Of a DNA stretch of 64,000 bases, positions 34,738 to 43,687 are shown in pieces. The stretch is from Mucilaginibacter oryzae (GTDB lineage: Bacteria; Bacteroidota; Bacteroidia; Sphingobacteriales; Sphingobacteriaceae): assembly GCF_003148845.1 (NCBI RefSeq), contig NZ_QGHA01000002.1:790974-854973 (forward strand). Reading direction: 5' to 3'. Each line of letters begins with the position of its first letter. Within the stretch, counting starts at the first letter, position 1. Below the pieces are notes generated by a model that searched no databases, was not told the DNA's origin, and saw only the letters and a list, made by a program, of their open reading frames with translations. A program made the translations under genes and the position numbers.

Positions 34738-36237
34738 ATGACTAACAACAGTACAGCTTCAAATTCAACAGTCGATGTGGTTTTAATTGGCGCAGGTATT
34801 ATGAGCGCTACCCTTGGTGTAATGCTTAAAGAGCTTCAACCCAATTTTACGATTGAGCTTTTTGAACGACTGGATGTTATTGCGGCCGAAAGTTCGGCAC
34901 CGATGAATAACGCCGGTACCGGCCACTCTGCATTTTGCGAGCTGAACTATACACCGCAATTGCCCGACGGTAGCATCGAAATTAAAAAAGCGATCAAAAT
35001 TGCCGAACAATTTGAAACCAGCAAAGAGTTTTGGGCTTACCTGGTTGAAAAAGGGCACTTGGGCAACCCGCAGAATTTTATCCGCAAGGTGCCGCACATG
35101 AGTTTTGTTTGGGGCGAAAAAAATGTAGAGTATCTTAAAAAGCGCCGTGAAGCTTTGGTAAAGCATCACCTTTTTAAAGGAATGGAATATTCTGAAGACC
35201 GGGAACAGATAAAAAAATGGATTCCGCTGGTGATGGAAGGGCGAGATGCCGACGAAAAGGTATCTGCAACTTTTATGGACATCGGCACCGATGTAAACTT
35301 TGGCAGCCTTACCAGCGCGCTGATTGGCGAAATGAATAAAAAACCGGGTGTTACCGTTAACCTTAACCATGAGGTTAATGATTTGAAACGTAATGCCGAC
35401 GGCAGCTGGAAGGTGGTTGTAAAAGATAAATCGACCGGGACTAAAAGGAAACTGAACGCCAGGTTTGTATTTGTTGGCGCAGGCGGCGGCGCTTTACACC
35501 TGCTGCAAAAATCGGGCATTGAAGAAAGTAAAGGCTTTGGCGGTTTCCCGGTAAGCGGGCAGTGGCTGGTTTGCAATAATCCGGATATAGTTAAACAGCA
35601 CGAAGCTAAGGTATACGGAAAGGCCTCAGTAGGTTCGCCGCCAATGTCGGTACCGCATTTGGATACCAGGATGATTGATGGCAAACGCGCGTTGCTTTTT
35701 GGCCCTTACGCGGGCTTTTCAACCCGTTTTTTAAAACAAGGCTCGTTGCTTGACCTCTTTACATCAATAAAACTGAATAATATTTTGCCTTTACTGGCCG
35801 TAGGGCGCGATAACTGGCCTTTAACCAAATACCTCATTCAGCAGGTAATGCAATCGCCTGCCGACAGGTTAAACGCGTTAAAAGATTACATGCCTAACGC
35901 CAAAGCCGAAGACTGGGACCTGGATATTGCAGGCCAGCGTGTGCAGGTAATTAAGAAAGATGCAAAACACACCGGCGTACTTGAATTTGGTACAGAGGTA
36001 GTAAGCAGCGCCGATGGCAGTATTTCGGCCCTGTTGGGCGCTTCGCCGGGGGCATCAACTTCGGTACCTATCATGATCCAGTTGATTGAACGTTGCTTCA
36101 AAAATCACATTAAAACAGATTCATGGCAGCAGAAGCTTAAACAAATGATACCATCCTACGGCGAATCCCTTGCCAATAACGAGGCATTGAGCGAGGCTAC
36201 GAGGGCAAGAACCAGTGAAATTTTGGGACTGGCTTAA
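34738..36237 (+). CDS. mqo: Malate:quinone oxidoreductase
   Basis: A membrane-associated FAD enzyme oxidising malate to oxaloacetate with electrons to quinone in the TCA cycle. The FAD-binding motif VDVVLIGAGIMSATLGVML (about residues 11-29) and NNAGTGHSAFCELNYTPQ are hallmarks, as are FGPYAGFSTRFLKQGS and LGASPGASTSVPIM. 499 aa from ATG 34738 is normal; an in-frame ATG at 34717 is possible. It is monocistronic with a strong terminator 22 bp downstream. Confidence 0.95.
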   Translation: MTNNSTASNSTVDVVLIGAGIMSATLGVMLKELQPNFTIELFERLDVIAAESSAPMNNAGTGHSAFCELNYTPQLPDGSIEIKKAIKIAEQFETSKEFWAYLVEKGHLGNPQNFIRKVPHMSFVWGEKNVEYLKKRREALVKHHLFKGMEYSEDREQIKKWIPLVMEGRDADEKVSATFMDIGTDVNFGSLTSALIGEMNKKPGVTVNLNHEVNDLKRNADGSWKVVVKDKSTGTKRKLNARFVFVGAGGGALHLLQKSGIEESKGFGGFPVSGQWLVCNNPDIVKQHEAKVYGKASVGSPPMSVPHLDTRMIDGKRALLFGPYAGFSTRFLKQGSLLDLFTSIKLNNILPLLAVGRDNWPLTKYLIQQVMQSPADRLNALKDYMPNAKAEDWDLDIAGQRVQVIKKDAKHTGVLEFGTEVVSSADGSISALLGASPGASTSVPIMIQLIERCFKNHIKTDSWQQKLKQMIPSYGESLANNEALSEATRARTSEILGLA

Positions 36238-36258
36238 TTCTGCTCATCCCTCAAACAA

Positions 36259-36300
36259 AATCAAGCTCATATCGGGTCCGGAATATGAGCTTGATTTTTT
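36259..36300. terminator. Bidirectional terminator between mqo and the M1 peptidase gene
   Basis: A 14-bp perfect stem (36259-36272 with 36283-36296) with 10-nt loop and a T6 run. Outer CCCTCAAA / TTTGAGGG sequences extend the pairing beyond the T-tract, suiting termination from both convergent genes. Confidence 0.85.
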
Positions 36301-36319
36301 ATTTGAGGGTAAAATATAT

Positions 36320-38920
36320 CTACCTAAACGATTCGTTCGCCGGATTGGAGTTTACTGCCGTTTCCTTTATTTTAAACTCTATTGGCTGCCCAATCAACGT
36401 GGTTTTAATACTGAACGGAATTTTAACTCCGCCGTTTATTCCCTCGTAATTTCCATATTCAACCGATGCATCGGCGGCTCCATCGATAGCCTGTTTGAGC
36501 TTTAAACCTGTTTTGGTACTGTAATAATTACGAATATGCACATCTGTTCCTAAAGTAACATCAACTTCGTAGGCAAGCTCACCGTTTACAACGCGCAGCG
36601 TTGGCTGCAGAGTGAGGTTTTGATTTATCCTTTCATAATCCAGCTCAGGAAACGGTCTGGCTTTAAGCCTCAGCAGCTTTTTGCCGTTTTCATCAAGCTG
36701 TATTTCTTTATTTAGCTGTTTAACTTTGGCGCTATCTCCGTTAACAGATAAATGCATTACCACCAGGTTATTGTACGATGGCACTGTAGCTTCCTGGAAA
36801 TACTTATCAGGCATCTTATAACGGGTGATCAGTTGTACTTCCGAACCTTGTACCGAGCCTGTAGCCGACGTTTGCAGATCACGTATGTTTTTAAGTTTAT
36901 CCGCCCCGCCTATCGCGTCGAGGTAATTTTTAATCACTGTAGCCGCTGTTGTGCCCTGCGCGATGGGTAAACCGCTGTACGAATTATTTTCGGGGTTGAT
37001 ATCGGGCAGTACATGGTCGGGATCTATCGTCGCTAAAGTTATTTTTGATGTTGATTTATAAGGGAACGTCCAGGTATCGCCCCGTTGCCAGATCTCGGCA
37101 GGCAATTTCACCGTACCCGTTTTTCCGTTTTCCTCCCTTATGTAAACAGTAACCGGAAGTGCCATTTCTTCCAGGTTTTCGATAGTGATCAGCGCTCCCT
37201 TAGATGCATCATTATCCGGATAGGTAATATCCTTTACAGCCTGGTCAACCTTCCATGTTGTAAAAAACCACTCGTTCCAGAACCAGCTCAGGTCTTCGCC
37301 CGCGGCATTATCCATGGTATGAAAAAAGTCCCATGGGGTTGGGTGTTTAAATGCCCAGCGTTTAATATAAGTTTTAAAGGCATAATCAAAACGGTCTTCC
37401 CCCAGTATCTGCTCGCGTAAAATAGTGAGGCCCAAAGCAGGTTTTTCATAGGCGGCATATCCCAGGTAATCTTCCTGCAATACGTCGGGCGTATTCATGA
37501 TGGCTTCGGCAGCCGCGCCAAATATCATTGGGGCGCTTTTCTGAGCATCGGGCTTTTCGTAATATTCGCCCTTATTAAACACCTTTGTATCTACACTATT
37601 AATGAAAGTATTAAAGCCTTCATCCATCCATGCATATTTGCGTTCATTTGATCCTACAATCATCGGGAACCAGTTGTGGCCAAACTCGTGGTTGGTAACC
37701 TCCCATAAACCGCCGTTCTGGTTGTTTGATCCGCAAAACACGATGCCGGGATACTCCATGCCGCCAACTATACCTGCTACATTGGTTGCCACCGGATAAG
37801 TATATTCAAACCACTTTTCGCTATACAGCTCGATGGCTGCTTTCACATACTCGGTAGAACGGCCGTACGAATTATTACCCTTGGCTTCAACCGGATAAAC
37901 AGATTGAGCAAGCGCCTTTTTTCCGCTGGGCAGGTTAATCCTCGCGGCATCCCATATAAATGCTTTTGATGCCGCCCAGGCTACATCACGGGCATTTTTG
38001 CACAAAAAGTGCCAGGTTAGCATCGGCTTTTTAGGATAATCGTTATTGCGCAAAATATCCGTCGAATCTTTAATGGTAACCGTTTTATCACTTTTACGGG
38101 CCTCGGCCAAACGGCTGATGCTTGTTGCGGACAGCACCTCGGTTGAGTTAAGCAATTCGCCAGATCCTGCGACTACAAGGCTTGCAGGCGCGGTTATGGT
38201 GTAATCGAAATTACCGTATTCGAGGTAAAACTCGCTCGCCCCGAGGTATGGGATGGTATTCCAGCCGCTTACATCATCGTAAACCTCCATACGGGGGTAC
38301 CATTGTGCAATTTCATAAATCCAGCCGTTTTTAGTTTGCACACGGCCCATCCTGTCGGTTCCGTATTCAGGTATGTCAAAAGCATATTCAATTTTTACCT
38401 GTAATTTATTCCCGCCCGCTTTCAAAGAGTCTTTAAGCCTGATCTGCATCCGGGTATCGGTAACCAGGTAGTCGGCTTTTGTGGCCTTGCCTTTGTTAAT
38501 TACATAAACCGACTTTATTTCGGCTCCCTTGGTGTACGATTTATTGGCAAATCGCCCTCCGGATATATTGCTGGTAGCTTCCGAGCGCGAGTCGTTTTTA
38601 TAAATATTCTGGTCAATCTGCAGCCATAAAAAACCCAGCGCATCAGGACTGTTATTGGTATAGGTGATTAAGGAAGTACCTTCAACTCTGTGCCTGGCAG
38701 TATCAAGGGTAACATCCAGCTTATAATCGGCCCGGTTTTGCCAGTATTTAGGCCCCGGCGCGCCATTGGCCTGCCGGTACTCGCCGCCACGTTCGGGATA
38801 AAACATGGGATTAAACACTTTATGCTGATCGTATTTAGGGGCCTGATCGGTATTTTGAGCAAACGAACAGAAACCGTTAAAAATTAACAGGACCGCAAGC
38901 GCGGTTTTATAAAGCTTCAT
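36320..38920 (-). CDS. M1-family metallopeptidase, secreted
   Basis: 866 aa with a signal peptide to about residue 22 (FCSFAQ). The zinc site is HEFGH (411-415) plus E434 in WMDEGFNTF. The exopeptidase motif usually written GAMEN reads GGMEYPG (386-392), as in many Bacteroidota M1 proteins. After the catalytic and armadillo-like parts, a C-terminal segment from about 660 ([23 protein letters not shown]) resembles the outer-membrane-lipoprotein-sorting-like domain often attached to these peptidases. Periplasmic peptide degradation is likely. Flanked by the mqo terminator and a divergent glycosyltransferase. Confidence 0.92.
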   Translation of the reverse strand: MKLYKTALAVLLIFNGFCSFAQNTDQAPKYDQHKVFNPMFYPERGGEYRQANGAPGPKYWQNRADYKLDVTLDTARHRVEGTSLITYTNNSPDALGFLWLQIDQNIYKNDSRSEATSNISGGRFANKSYTKGAEIKSVYVINKGKATKADYLVTDTRMQIRLKDSLKAGGNKLQVKIEYAFDIPEYGTDRMGRVQTKNGWIYEIAQWYPRMEVYDDVSGWNTIPYLGASEFYLEYGNFDYTITAPASLVVAGSGELLNSTEVLSATSISRLAEARKSDKTVTIKDSTDILRNNDYPKKPMLTWHFLCKNARDVAWAASKAFIWDAARINLPSGKKALAQSVYPVEAKGNNSYGRSTEYVKAAIELYSEKWFEYTYPVATNVAGIVGGMEYPGIVFCGSNNQNGGLWEVTNHEFGHNWFPMIVGSNERKYAWMDEGFNTFINSVDTKVFNKGEYYEKPDAQKSAPMIFGAAAEAIMNTPDVLQEDYLGYAAYEKPALGLTILREQILGEDRFDYAFKTYIKRWAFKHPTPWDFFHTMDNAAGEDLSWFWNEWFFTTWKVDQAVKDITYPDNDASKGALITIENLEEMALPVTVYIREENGKTGTVKLPAEIWQRGDTWTFPYKSTSKITLATIDPDHVLPDINPENNSYSGLPIAQGTTAATVIKNYLDAIGGADKLKNIRDLQTSATGSVQGSEVQLITRYKMPDKYFQEATVPSYNNLVVMHLSVNGDSAKVKQLNKEIQLDENGKKLLRLKARPFPELDYERINQNLTLQPTLRVVNGELAYEVDVTLGTDVHIRNYYSTKTGLKLKQAIDGAADASVEYGNYEGINGGVKIPFSIKTTLIGQPIEFKIKETAVNSNPANESFR

Positions 38921-39106
38921 TTATAATTAATTAATTGTGAGGGAAAGATATCAAATTATATTGAACAGCAAACGTAATTAATCAGATACTTCGTACACAA
39001 ATATCAATTTATAAACGTTGAATATTTACCAAATTAACTTTTTTTAACAGTTGATACACGCTCCTGCAAACAAAAAAACGGGTTCATAATCATCCCTATT
39101 TTTTTA

Positions 39107-39114
39107 TATTTTTG
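39107..39114 (+). promoter_or_regulatory. Candidate -7 element of the glycosyltransferase operon
   Basis: TATTTTTG, an exact TAnnTTTG match, 46 bp before the ATG at 39160; no clear -33 TTTG. Confidence 0.35.
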
Positions 39115-39159
39115 CGGTTGATCTGGAGCACCTATTGGCCCTTATCGTATTCCGTATAA

Positions 39160-40110
39160 ATGAATATATCAGTTGTTGTACCACTTTACGATGAAGTAGA
39201 ATCGTTACCCGAATTAACGGCATGGATTAGCCGGGTAATGGATACAAACCGTTTCACTTACGAGATTATTTTGGTTGACGATGGCAGTAAAGACGGATCA
39301 TGGGAAATGATCAGGCAGCTGCAAACCGCCAATCCTTTTATAAAAGGCATTAAATTCAGGCGTAACTACGGTAAATCGGCCGCGCTCAATACCGGCTTCA
39401 TAGCATCAAAAGGCGATGTGGTGATTACCATGGATGCAGACCTGCAGGATAGCCCCGATGAGATCCCTGAGCTTTACCGCCGAATTACCGAAGAAAAATA
39501 CGACCTGATATCGGGCTGGAAGGCCAAACGGCACGATCCGCTCAGCAAAACCATCCCAACCAAACTGTTCAACGCGGCCACGCGCCGTATGAGTGGTATC
39601 AATAACCTGCACGATTTTAATTGCGGCTTAAAGGCTTACCGGGGCACCGTGGTTAAAAACATCGAGGTTTACGGCGAGATGCACCGTTACATCCCGGTTA
39701 TTGCCAAGTGGGCCGGCTTCACCAAAATCGGCGAGCAGATTGTTGAGCACCGTCCCCGTAAATATGGCAAAACTAAGTTTGGTTTAAGCCGGTTTATCAA
39801 CGGCTTTCTCGATCTGCTTTCGATATTTTTTGTAGGCAAATTCGGCAAGCGCCCCATGCACTTTTTTGGCAGCCTGGGTACCCTGAGCTTCTTTACCGGC
39901 CTCATCATCACTATCTGGATCATTAGCGAAAAGCTATACAACCTTGCCCATGGCATTACCGTGCGCCAGCCTACCGATAACCCGCTGTTTTACATCGCTT
40001 TGGTGGCTATTATATTAGGTTCGCAGTTGTTTTTAACCGGCTTTGTTGCCGAACTGGTGTCACGCAGCGCCAGCGAACGCAACCATTATCAAATTGAAGA
40101 AACGATTTAA
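39160..40110 (+). CDS. GT2 glycosyltransferase, polyprenyl-phosphate sugar synthase type
   Basis: 316 aa of the dolichol-phosphate-mannose-synthase/GtrB/ArnC-like group. The GT-A domain has VVPLYDEVESLPEL, VDDGSKDGSW and the DADLQD metal motif (about 89-94). DFNCGLKAY and the KTKFGLSRFINGFLDL region follow, then two transmembrane helices (about 230-255 and 275-300). Such enzymes load a sugar from NDP-sugar onto undecaprenyl phosphate on the cytosolic face. It starts a plus-strand series of envelope genes. Confidence 0.92.
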   Translation: MNISVVVPLYDEVESLPELTAWISRVMDTNRFTYEIILVDDGSKDGSWEMIRQLQTANPFIKGIKFRRNYGKSAALNTGFIASKGDVVITMDADLQDSPDEIPELYRRITEEKYDLISGWKAKRHDPLSKTIPTKLFNAATRRMSGINNLHDFNCGLKAYRGTVVKNIEVYGEMHRYIPVIAKWAGFTKIGEQIVEHRPRKYGKTKFGLSRFINGFLDLLSIFFVGKFGKRPMHFFGSLGTLSFFTGLIITIWIISEKLYNLAHGITVRQPTDNPLFYIALVAIILGSQLFLTGFVAELVSRSASERNHYQIEETI

Positions 40111-40115
40111 TATTT

Positions 40116-40196
40116 AGATTTGAGACTGGAGATCTGAGATTTGAGATGTTTCAAAACGCCTTTTATCTCAAATCTCCTGTCTCAAATCTCATATCT
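40116..40196. repeat. GAGATTTGAGA-type inverted repeat
   Basis: Two 32-nt arms (40116-40147, 40165-40196) pair at 26 of 32 positions around a 17-nt loop. The arms are themselves made of repeated GAGATTTGAGA-like units. A related tract occurs after rseP at 46228-46258. It fits a REP-like dispersed repeat. Confidence 0.65.
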
Positions 40197-40207
40197 ATCT
40201 ACAAAAC

Positions 40208-41176
40208 ATGTTTTTTTCCATCATCATTCCGTTATACAACCGCCCGCAGGAGATTAAAGAACTGCTGGAAAGCCTGTGCCTGCAAACCTACAGGGATTTT
40301 GAGGTTTTGGTGATTGAGGATGGTTCTGTAAACGATGCCGAAGCTATTGTTAACACCTTTACAGATCAGCTTAACCTGCGTTACTTTAAAAAACCAAACG
40401 AGGGCCAGGGTTTTACCCGCAACTTTGGTTTTGAACGCGCTAAAGGCGATTACTTTATCATTTTTGATTCGGATTGCCTCATTCCCCCGGCTTACCTGCA
40501 AATAGTTAATGATTCATTAAGTACCAATTATCTTGATGCTTACGGAGGTCCGGACGGTGCACACGAGTCATTCACCCCCACCCAAAAAGCCATCAGCTAT
40601 GCCATGACCTCACCTTTCACCACCGGCGGCATCCGCGGCAACAAAAAAGGGATTGGCCAGTTTCATCCGCGCAGTTTTAATATGGGCGTTTCGAGGCAGG
40701 TTTGGGAAAAGGTGGGCGGCTTTATCATCACCCGCCTGGGCGAGGATATCGAGTACAGCATCCGCATTCATTCGTCCGGTTTTAAAATAGGGCTCATCCC
40801 CGAGGCTATTGTTTACCATAAGCGCCGCACTAATTTTCACCAGTTTTATAAACAGCTACATTTTTTTGGCCGGGCCAGGATCAACATATCCAAATTCTTC
40901 CCCGCCGAGCTAAAGCTGGTTCATTTTTTCCCGGCGGCGTTCACCATCGGCGTTATCATCACCATTGTAAGCAACCTGTTTAGATGGCCAATTGCGCAAT
41001 TAGGTAATATTATTTTAGCCATTTTCACTTTGTTGATATTTTTTCACTCGCTGGTGAAAAATAAATCTTTAAAAATCGCATTTTTGAGCATTGTAGCTGC
41101 CTTCACACAACTTATTGCCTACGGGTTAGGATTTATACAGGATTTTTGGAAGCGGAAAGTTTTAAGTAGATCATAA
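40208..41176 (+). CDS. GT2 glycosyltransferase with C-terminal membrane helices
   Basis: 322 aa. The GT-A fold has SIIIPLYNRPQEIKELLESL, VIEDGS and FDSDCLIPP, where DSD is the nucleotide-sugar metal motif (about 88-90). GEDIEYSIRI matches the ED catalytic-base region of inverting enzymes. Two or three hydrophobic helices follow at about 240-315. Donor and acceptor are unknown. A membrane protein gene follows after 5 bp, then a GH3-family gene after 2 bp, suggesting one operon. Confidence 0.9.
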   Translation: MFFSIIIPLYNRPQEIKELLESLCLQTYRDFEVLVIEDGSVNDAEAIVNTFTDQLNLRYFKKPNEGQGFTRNFGFERAKGDYFIIFDSDCLIPPAYLQIVNDSLSTNYLDAYGGPDGAHESFTPTQKAISYAMTSPFTTGGIRGNKKGIGQFHPRSFNMGVSRQVWEKVGGFIITRLGEDIEYSIRIHSSGFKIGLIPEAIVYHKRRTNFHQFYKQLHFFGRARINISKFFPAELKLVHFFPAAFTIGVIITIVSNLFRWPIAQLGNIILAIFTLLIFFHSLVKNKSLKIAFLSIVAAFTQLIAYGLGFIQDFWKRKVLSRS

Positions 41177-41181
41177 GCAAT

Positions 41182-41958
41182 ATGTACCACCCTTTTTCTG
41201 TAGCGGAAACCATTAAAACCGCATGGAATGTTTTAAAGAAAAATTTTGTACCACTGGTGGTTTACTCGGTTATTTCGCTGTTTATAAACGAGTTTGTTGA
41301 ATTTTTAAAAACGTTTATTGTTCTTGATGACAGCACGGCAACCCAAATGGTGTTTATCGTTATTCAGTTGATAGTACAATGTTTCATCGGTCTTAGCTTT
41401 TATAAACTCATATTGACGCTTATGGACCGTCAGTACTATGAATTTGAGTTTAAAGATATTCTGCCAACCTTTAAAATGACCTTTAACTTTGTTGTTATCG
41501 GTATTTTAACCGGCTTTTTTGTTGCCCTGCTTGTTTTTTTATATGTTTTAGGGAAACGCAGTATAGGTTACGACCGCATTTTTGAAATTGTTGAATTGCT
41601 GCTTATTCTTTATGTAAGTCTTCGTAGTATTTTTTGCATCTGCTTTATTGTAGATGACGACTCCTCTCCTATTGAATCGCTACGTCAAAGCTTTGAGATT
41701 ACTAAAGACAACTTTTTTAAAACGCTTGGCATTTTTGCCATCATCATTTTAATACTGACTGTGGTATTAATTCCGGTTATTGCCTTTATAGGTTTGCTTG
41801 GTTTTGATGAAGATAACGGTAGCTTTGTTTTCAGGCTGGCTTTTTACTGCTGGTTTATTTTAACTTTTCCTTTTATTCAGGTGATCATCATGGTAACCTA
41901 TCGCAAACTGGTTTACAGCCACCAGGATGTAGATGACGACCTGTCTGAAACCGATTAA
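41182..41958 (+). CDS. Polytopic membrane protein of unknown function
   Basis: 258 aa with about six hydrophobic helices (near residues 20-45, 60-80, 95-120, 130-155, 175-205, 215-240) and an acidic C-terminus (DVDDDLSETD). The duplicated pattern of PSIxxLRQSFEITKDNFFKTLGI resembles membrane domains of the glycerophosphodiester phosphodiesterase/YciC type, but I do not assign it firmly. It sits between a glycosyltransferase (5 bp) and the GH3-like gene (2 bp), so a role in envelope assembly is plausible. Confidence 0.7.
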   Translation: MYHPFSVAETIKTAWNVLKKNFVPLVVYSVISLFINEFVEFLKTFIVLDDSTATQMVFIVIQLIVQCFIGLSFYKLILTLMDRQYYEFEFKDILPTFKMTFNFVVIGILTGFFVALLVFLYVLGKRSIGYDRIFEIVELLLILYVSLRSIFCICFIVDDDSSPIESLRQSFEITKDNFFKTLGIFAIIILILTVVLIPVIAFIGLLGFDEDNGSFVFRLAFYCWFILTFPFIQVIIMVTYRKLVYSHQDVDDDLSETD

Positions 41959-41960
41959 TC

Positions 41961-43466
41961 ATGGGACTGAAAGCAGCATTAAGCAAAATATTCGCGGCGC
42001 GGGTTAACAGGCAACTCAATTATTTGCGTAAAAACGCGGTACCCCTGCAACAAAAAACCTTTACCGATCTTATTCACGCCGCCAAAAACACCGCTTTTGG
42101 TAAAGATCATCACTTTGCAGCTATCAATAATTATGAGGATTTTAAGCGCCTGGTTCCTGTTCATGATTATGAAGATCTGCGCCCCTATATCGACCGCGTA
42201 GTGAACGGCGAAGAGCATGTACTGTGGCCGGGTAAACCCGCTTACCTTGCTAAAACTTCGGGGACAACATCGGGCGTAAAATACATCCCGATCTCGCAGG
42301 AGAGCATGCCCGAGCACATCAAAGCTGCCCGGAACGCGCTGCTCAGCTATATTCATGAAACGGGTAAGGCGGATTTTGTGGATGGCAAGATGATATTTTT
42401 GCAGGGCAGCCCCATCCTGGCCGAAAAGCATGGCATTTCAACCGGCCGCTTATCCGGTATAGTGGCCCATCACGTACCCGCTTATCTGCAAAAAAACAGG
42501 CTCCCCAGCTACAAAACCAATTGTATTGAAGACTGGGAACAAAAAGTGGATGCCATTGTGGAAGAGACCTTTAATGAAGATATGCGCCTCATCAGCGGGA
42601 TCCCACCCTGGTGCCAGATGTATTTCGACAGGTTATCCGCTAAAGCCGGCGGCAAAAAAATCAAAGACATTTTCCCCAACTTTAAACTTTATGTGTACGG
42701 CGGCGTAAATTACGAACCCTACCGCACCCGTATGGAAGAAAGCATTGGGTTCAAGATCGATTCGATAGAAACATACCCGGCATCCGAGGGTTTTATAGCT
42801 TTCCAGGATTCGCAGAAAGAAAAAGGGCTTTTGTTACTGGTTGATTCCGGTATCTTCTATGAATTCATTCCTTCCGAAGAGTTTTTCAACGATAAACCGG
42901 CCCGCATTAACCTAAAAGATGTGGAGCTGGATAAAAATTATGCCATCATCCTTAATACCAATGCCGGGTTATGGGGGTATAGCCTGGGCGATACTGTAAA
43001 GTTTGTTTCGAAAGATCCGTATCGTATTGTCGTAACAGGCCGTATAAAGCATTATATATCGGCCTTTGGCGAGCACGTTATTGGCGAAGAGGTTGAACAT
43101 GCGTTGATGAGCGTTGCCAAACAGGAAGGTGTAGATGTGGTTGAATTTACCGTAGCCCCGCAGGTTAACCCTGGGCCAGGTCAATTACCTTACCATGAAT
43201 GGTTTATAGAATTTGGCTCCGCCCCTGCCGATGTCAAGTCGTTTGCCCTTAAAGTGGATAAAGCCTTGCAGAAAAAAAATATTTACTATTTTGACCTGAT
43301 TGAAGGTAACATTTTACAACCTTTGGTTATCCAAACCCTGCAAAAAGACGCTTTTATTAATTACATGCGTTCGGAAGGTAAGCTTGGCGGCCAAAATAAA
43401 GTACCAAGGCTATCGAACGACAGGAAGATAGCTGAGGGATTGGAAGAATATAAAAACCCCCTCTAA
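41961..43466 (+). CDS. GH3 auxin-responsive-promoter family protein (acyl-amide synthetase fold)
   Basis: 501 aa matching the GH3 family, ANL-type enzymes that adenylate a carboxylate and join it to an amino acid in plants. The ATP loop is AKTSGTTSGVKYIPIS (about 93-108), an acid residue block is YPASEGFIAFQDS, and YSLGDTVKFVSKDPYRIVVTGRIKHY (in parts) is the hinge region. Bacterial members are common in Bacteroidota but their product is not known to me. Co-location with two glycosyltransferases suggests lipid or envelope chemistry. Confidence 0.88.
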   Translation: MGLKAALSKIFAARVNRQLNYLRKNAVPLQQKTFTDLIHAAKNTAFGKDHHFAAINNYEDFKRLVPVHDYEDLRPYIDRVVNGEEHVLWPGKPAYLAKTSGTTSGVKYIPISQESMPEHIKAARNALLSYIHETGKADFVDGKMIFLQGSPILAEKHGISTGRLSGIVAHHVPAYLQKNRLPSYKTNCIEDWEQKVDAIVEETFNEDMRLISGIPPWCQMYFDRLSAKAGGKKIKDIFPNFKLYVYGGVNYEPYRTRMEESIGFKIDSIETYPASEGFIAFQDSQKEKGLLLLVDSGIFYEFIPSEEFFNDKPARINLKDVELDKNYAIILNTNAGLWGYSLGDTVKFVSKDPYRIVVTGRIKHYISAFGEHVIGEEVEHALMSVAKQEGVDVVEFTVAPQVNPGPGQLPYHEWFIEFGSAPADVKSFALKVDKALQKKNIYYFDLIEGNILQPLVIQTLQKDAFINYMRSEGKLGGQNKVPRLSNDRKIAEGLEEYKNPL

Positions 43467-43490
43467 ATCTCCCCCAGACGGGGAGACTTA
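43461..43490. repeat. CTCTAAATCTCCCC-type dispersed hairpin
   Basis: TCTCCCC (43468-43474) and GGGGAGA (43480-43486) form a GC hairpin overlapping the GH3 stop codon region. From memory this CTCTAAATCTCCCCC...GGGGAGACTT unit is a frequent intergenic repeat in Bacteroidota genomes. It lacks a T-tract. Confidence 0.5.
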
Positions 43491-43508
43491 ATGAATATGT
43501 TTACGATT

Positions 43509-43654
43509 GGTGTTGTTACTGCACCATACGATTAACAGGGGGGGCTAATTGAAAAAAGCGATCTTTAAGCCTATGGACGGTGTTATCACCGCGCCATACG
43601 ACTTTTGGGGCGTGTATTAATATGAATAGCGAAGTGGTGCGGTGATAACACCGT
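43509..43654. repeat. Three copies of a GGTGTTATCACCGC module before dxr
   Basis: ACGGTGTTATCACCGCGCCA (43577-43596) is repeated inverted at 43635-43654 with one mismatch, and a diverged direct copy, GGTGTTGTTACTGCACCATACGA in part, lies at 43509-43531. The core GGTGTTATCACC is itself nearly palindromic. It may be a dispersed repeat or a regulatory dyad. Confidence 0.6.
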
Positions 43655-43687
43655 ACACAAGCTGGAAGCAGGAAAAAATAATATTAA

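Noticed and set aside
34783..35684. Long antisense open frames inside mqo (195 and 172 codons)
   Set aside because: They overlap a strongly conserved gene on the other strand and show no family features; they are shadows of its codon use.
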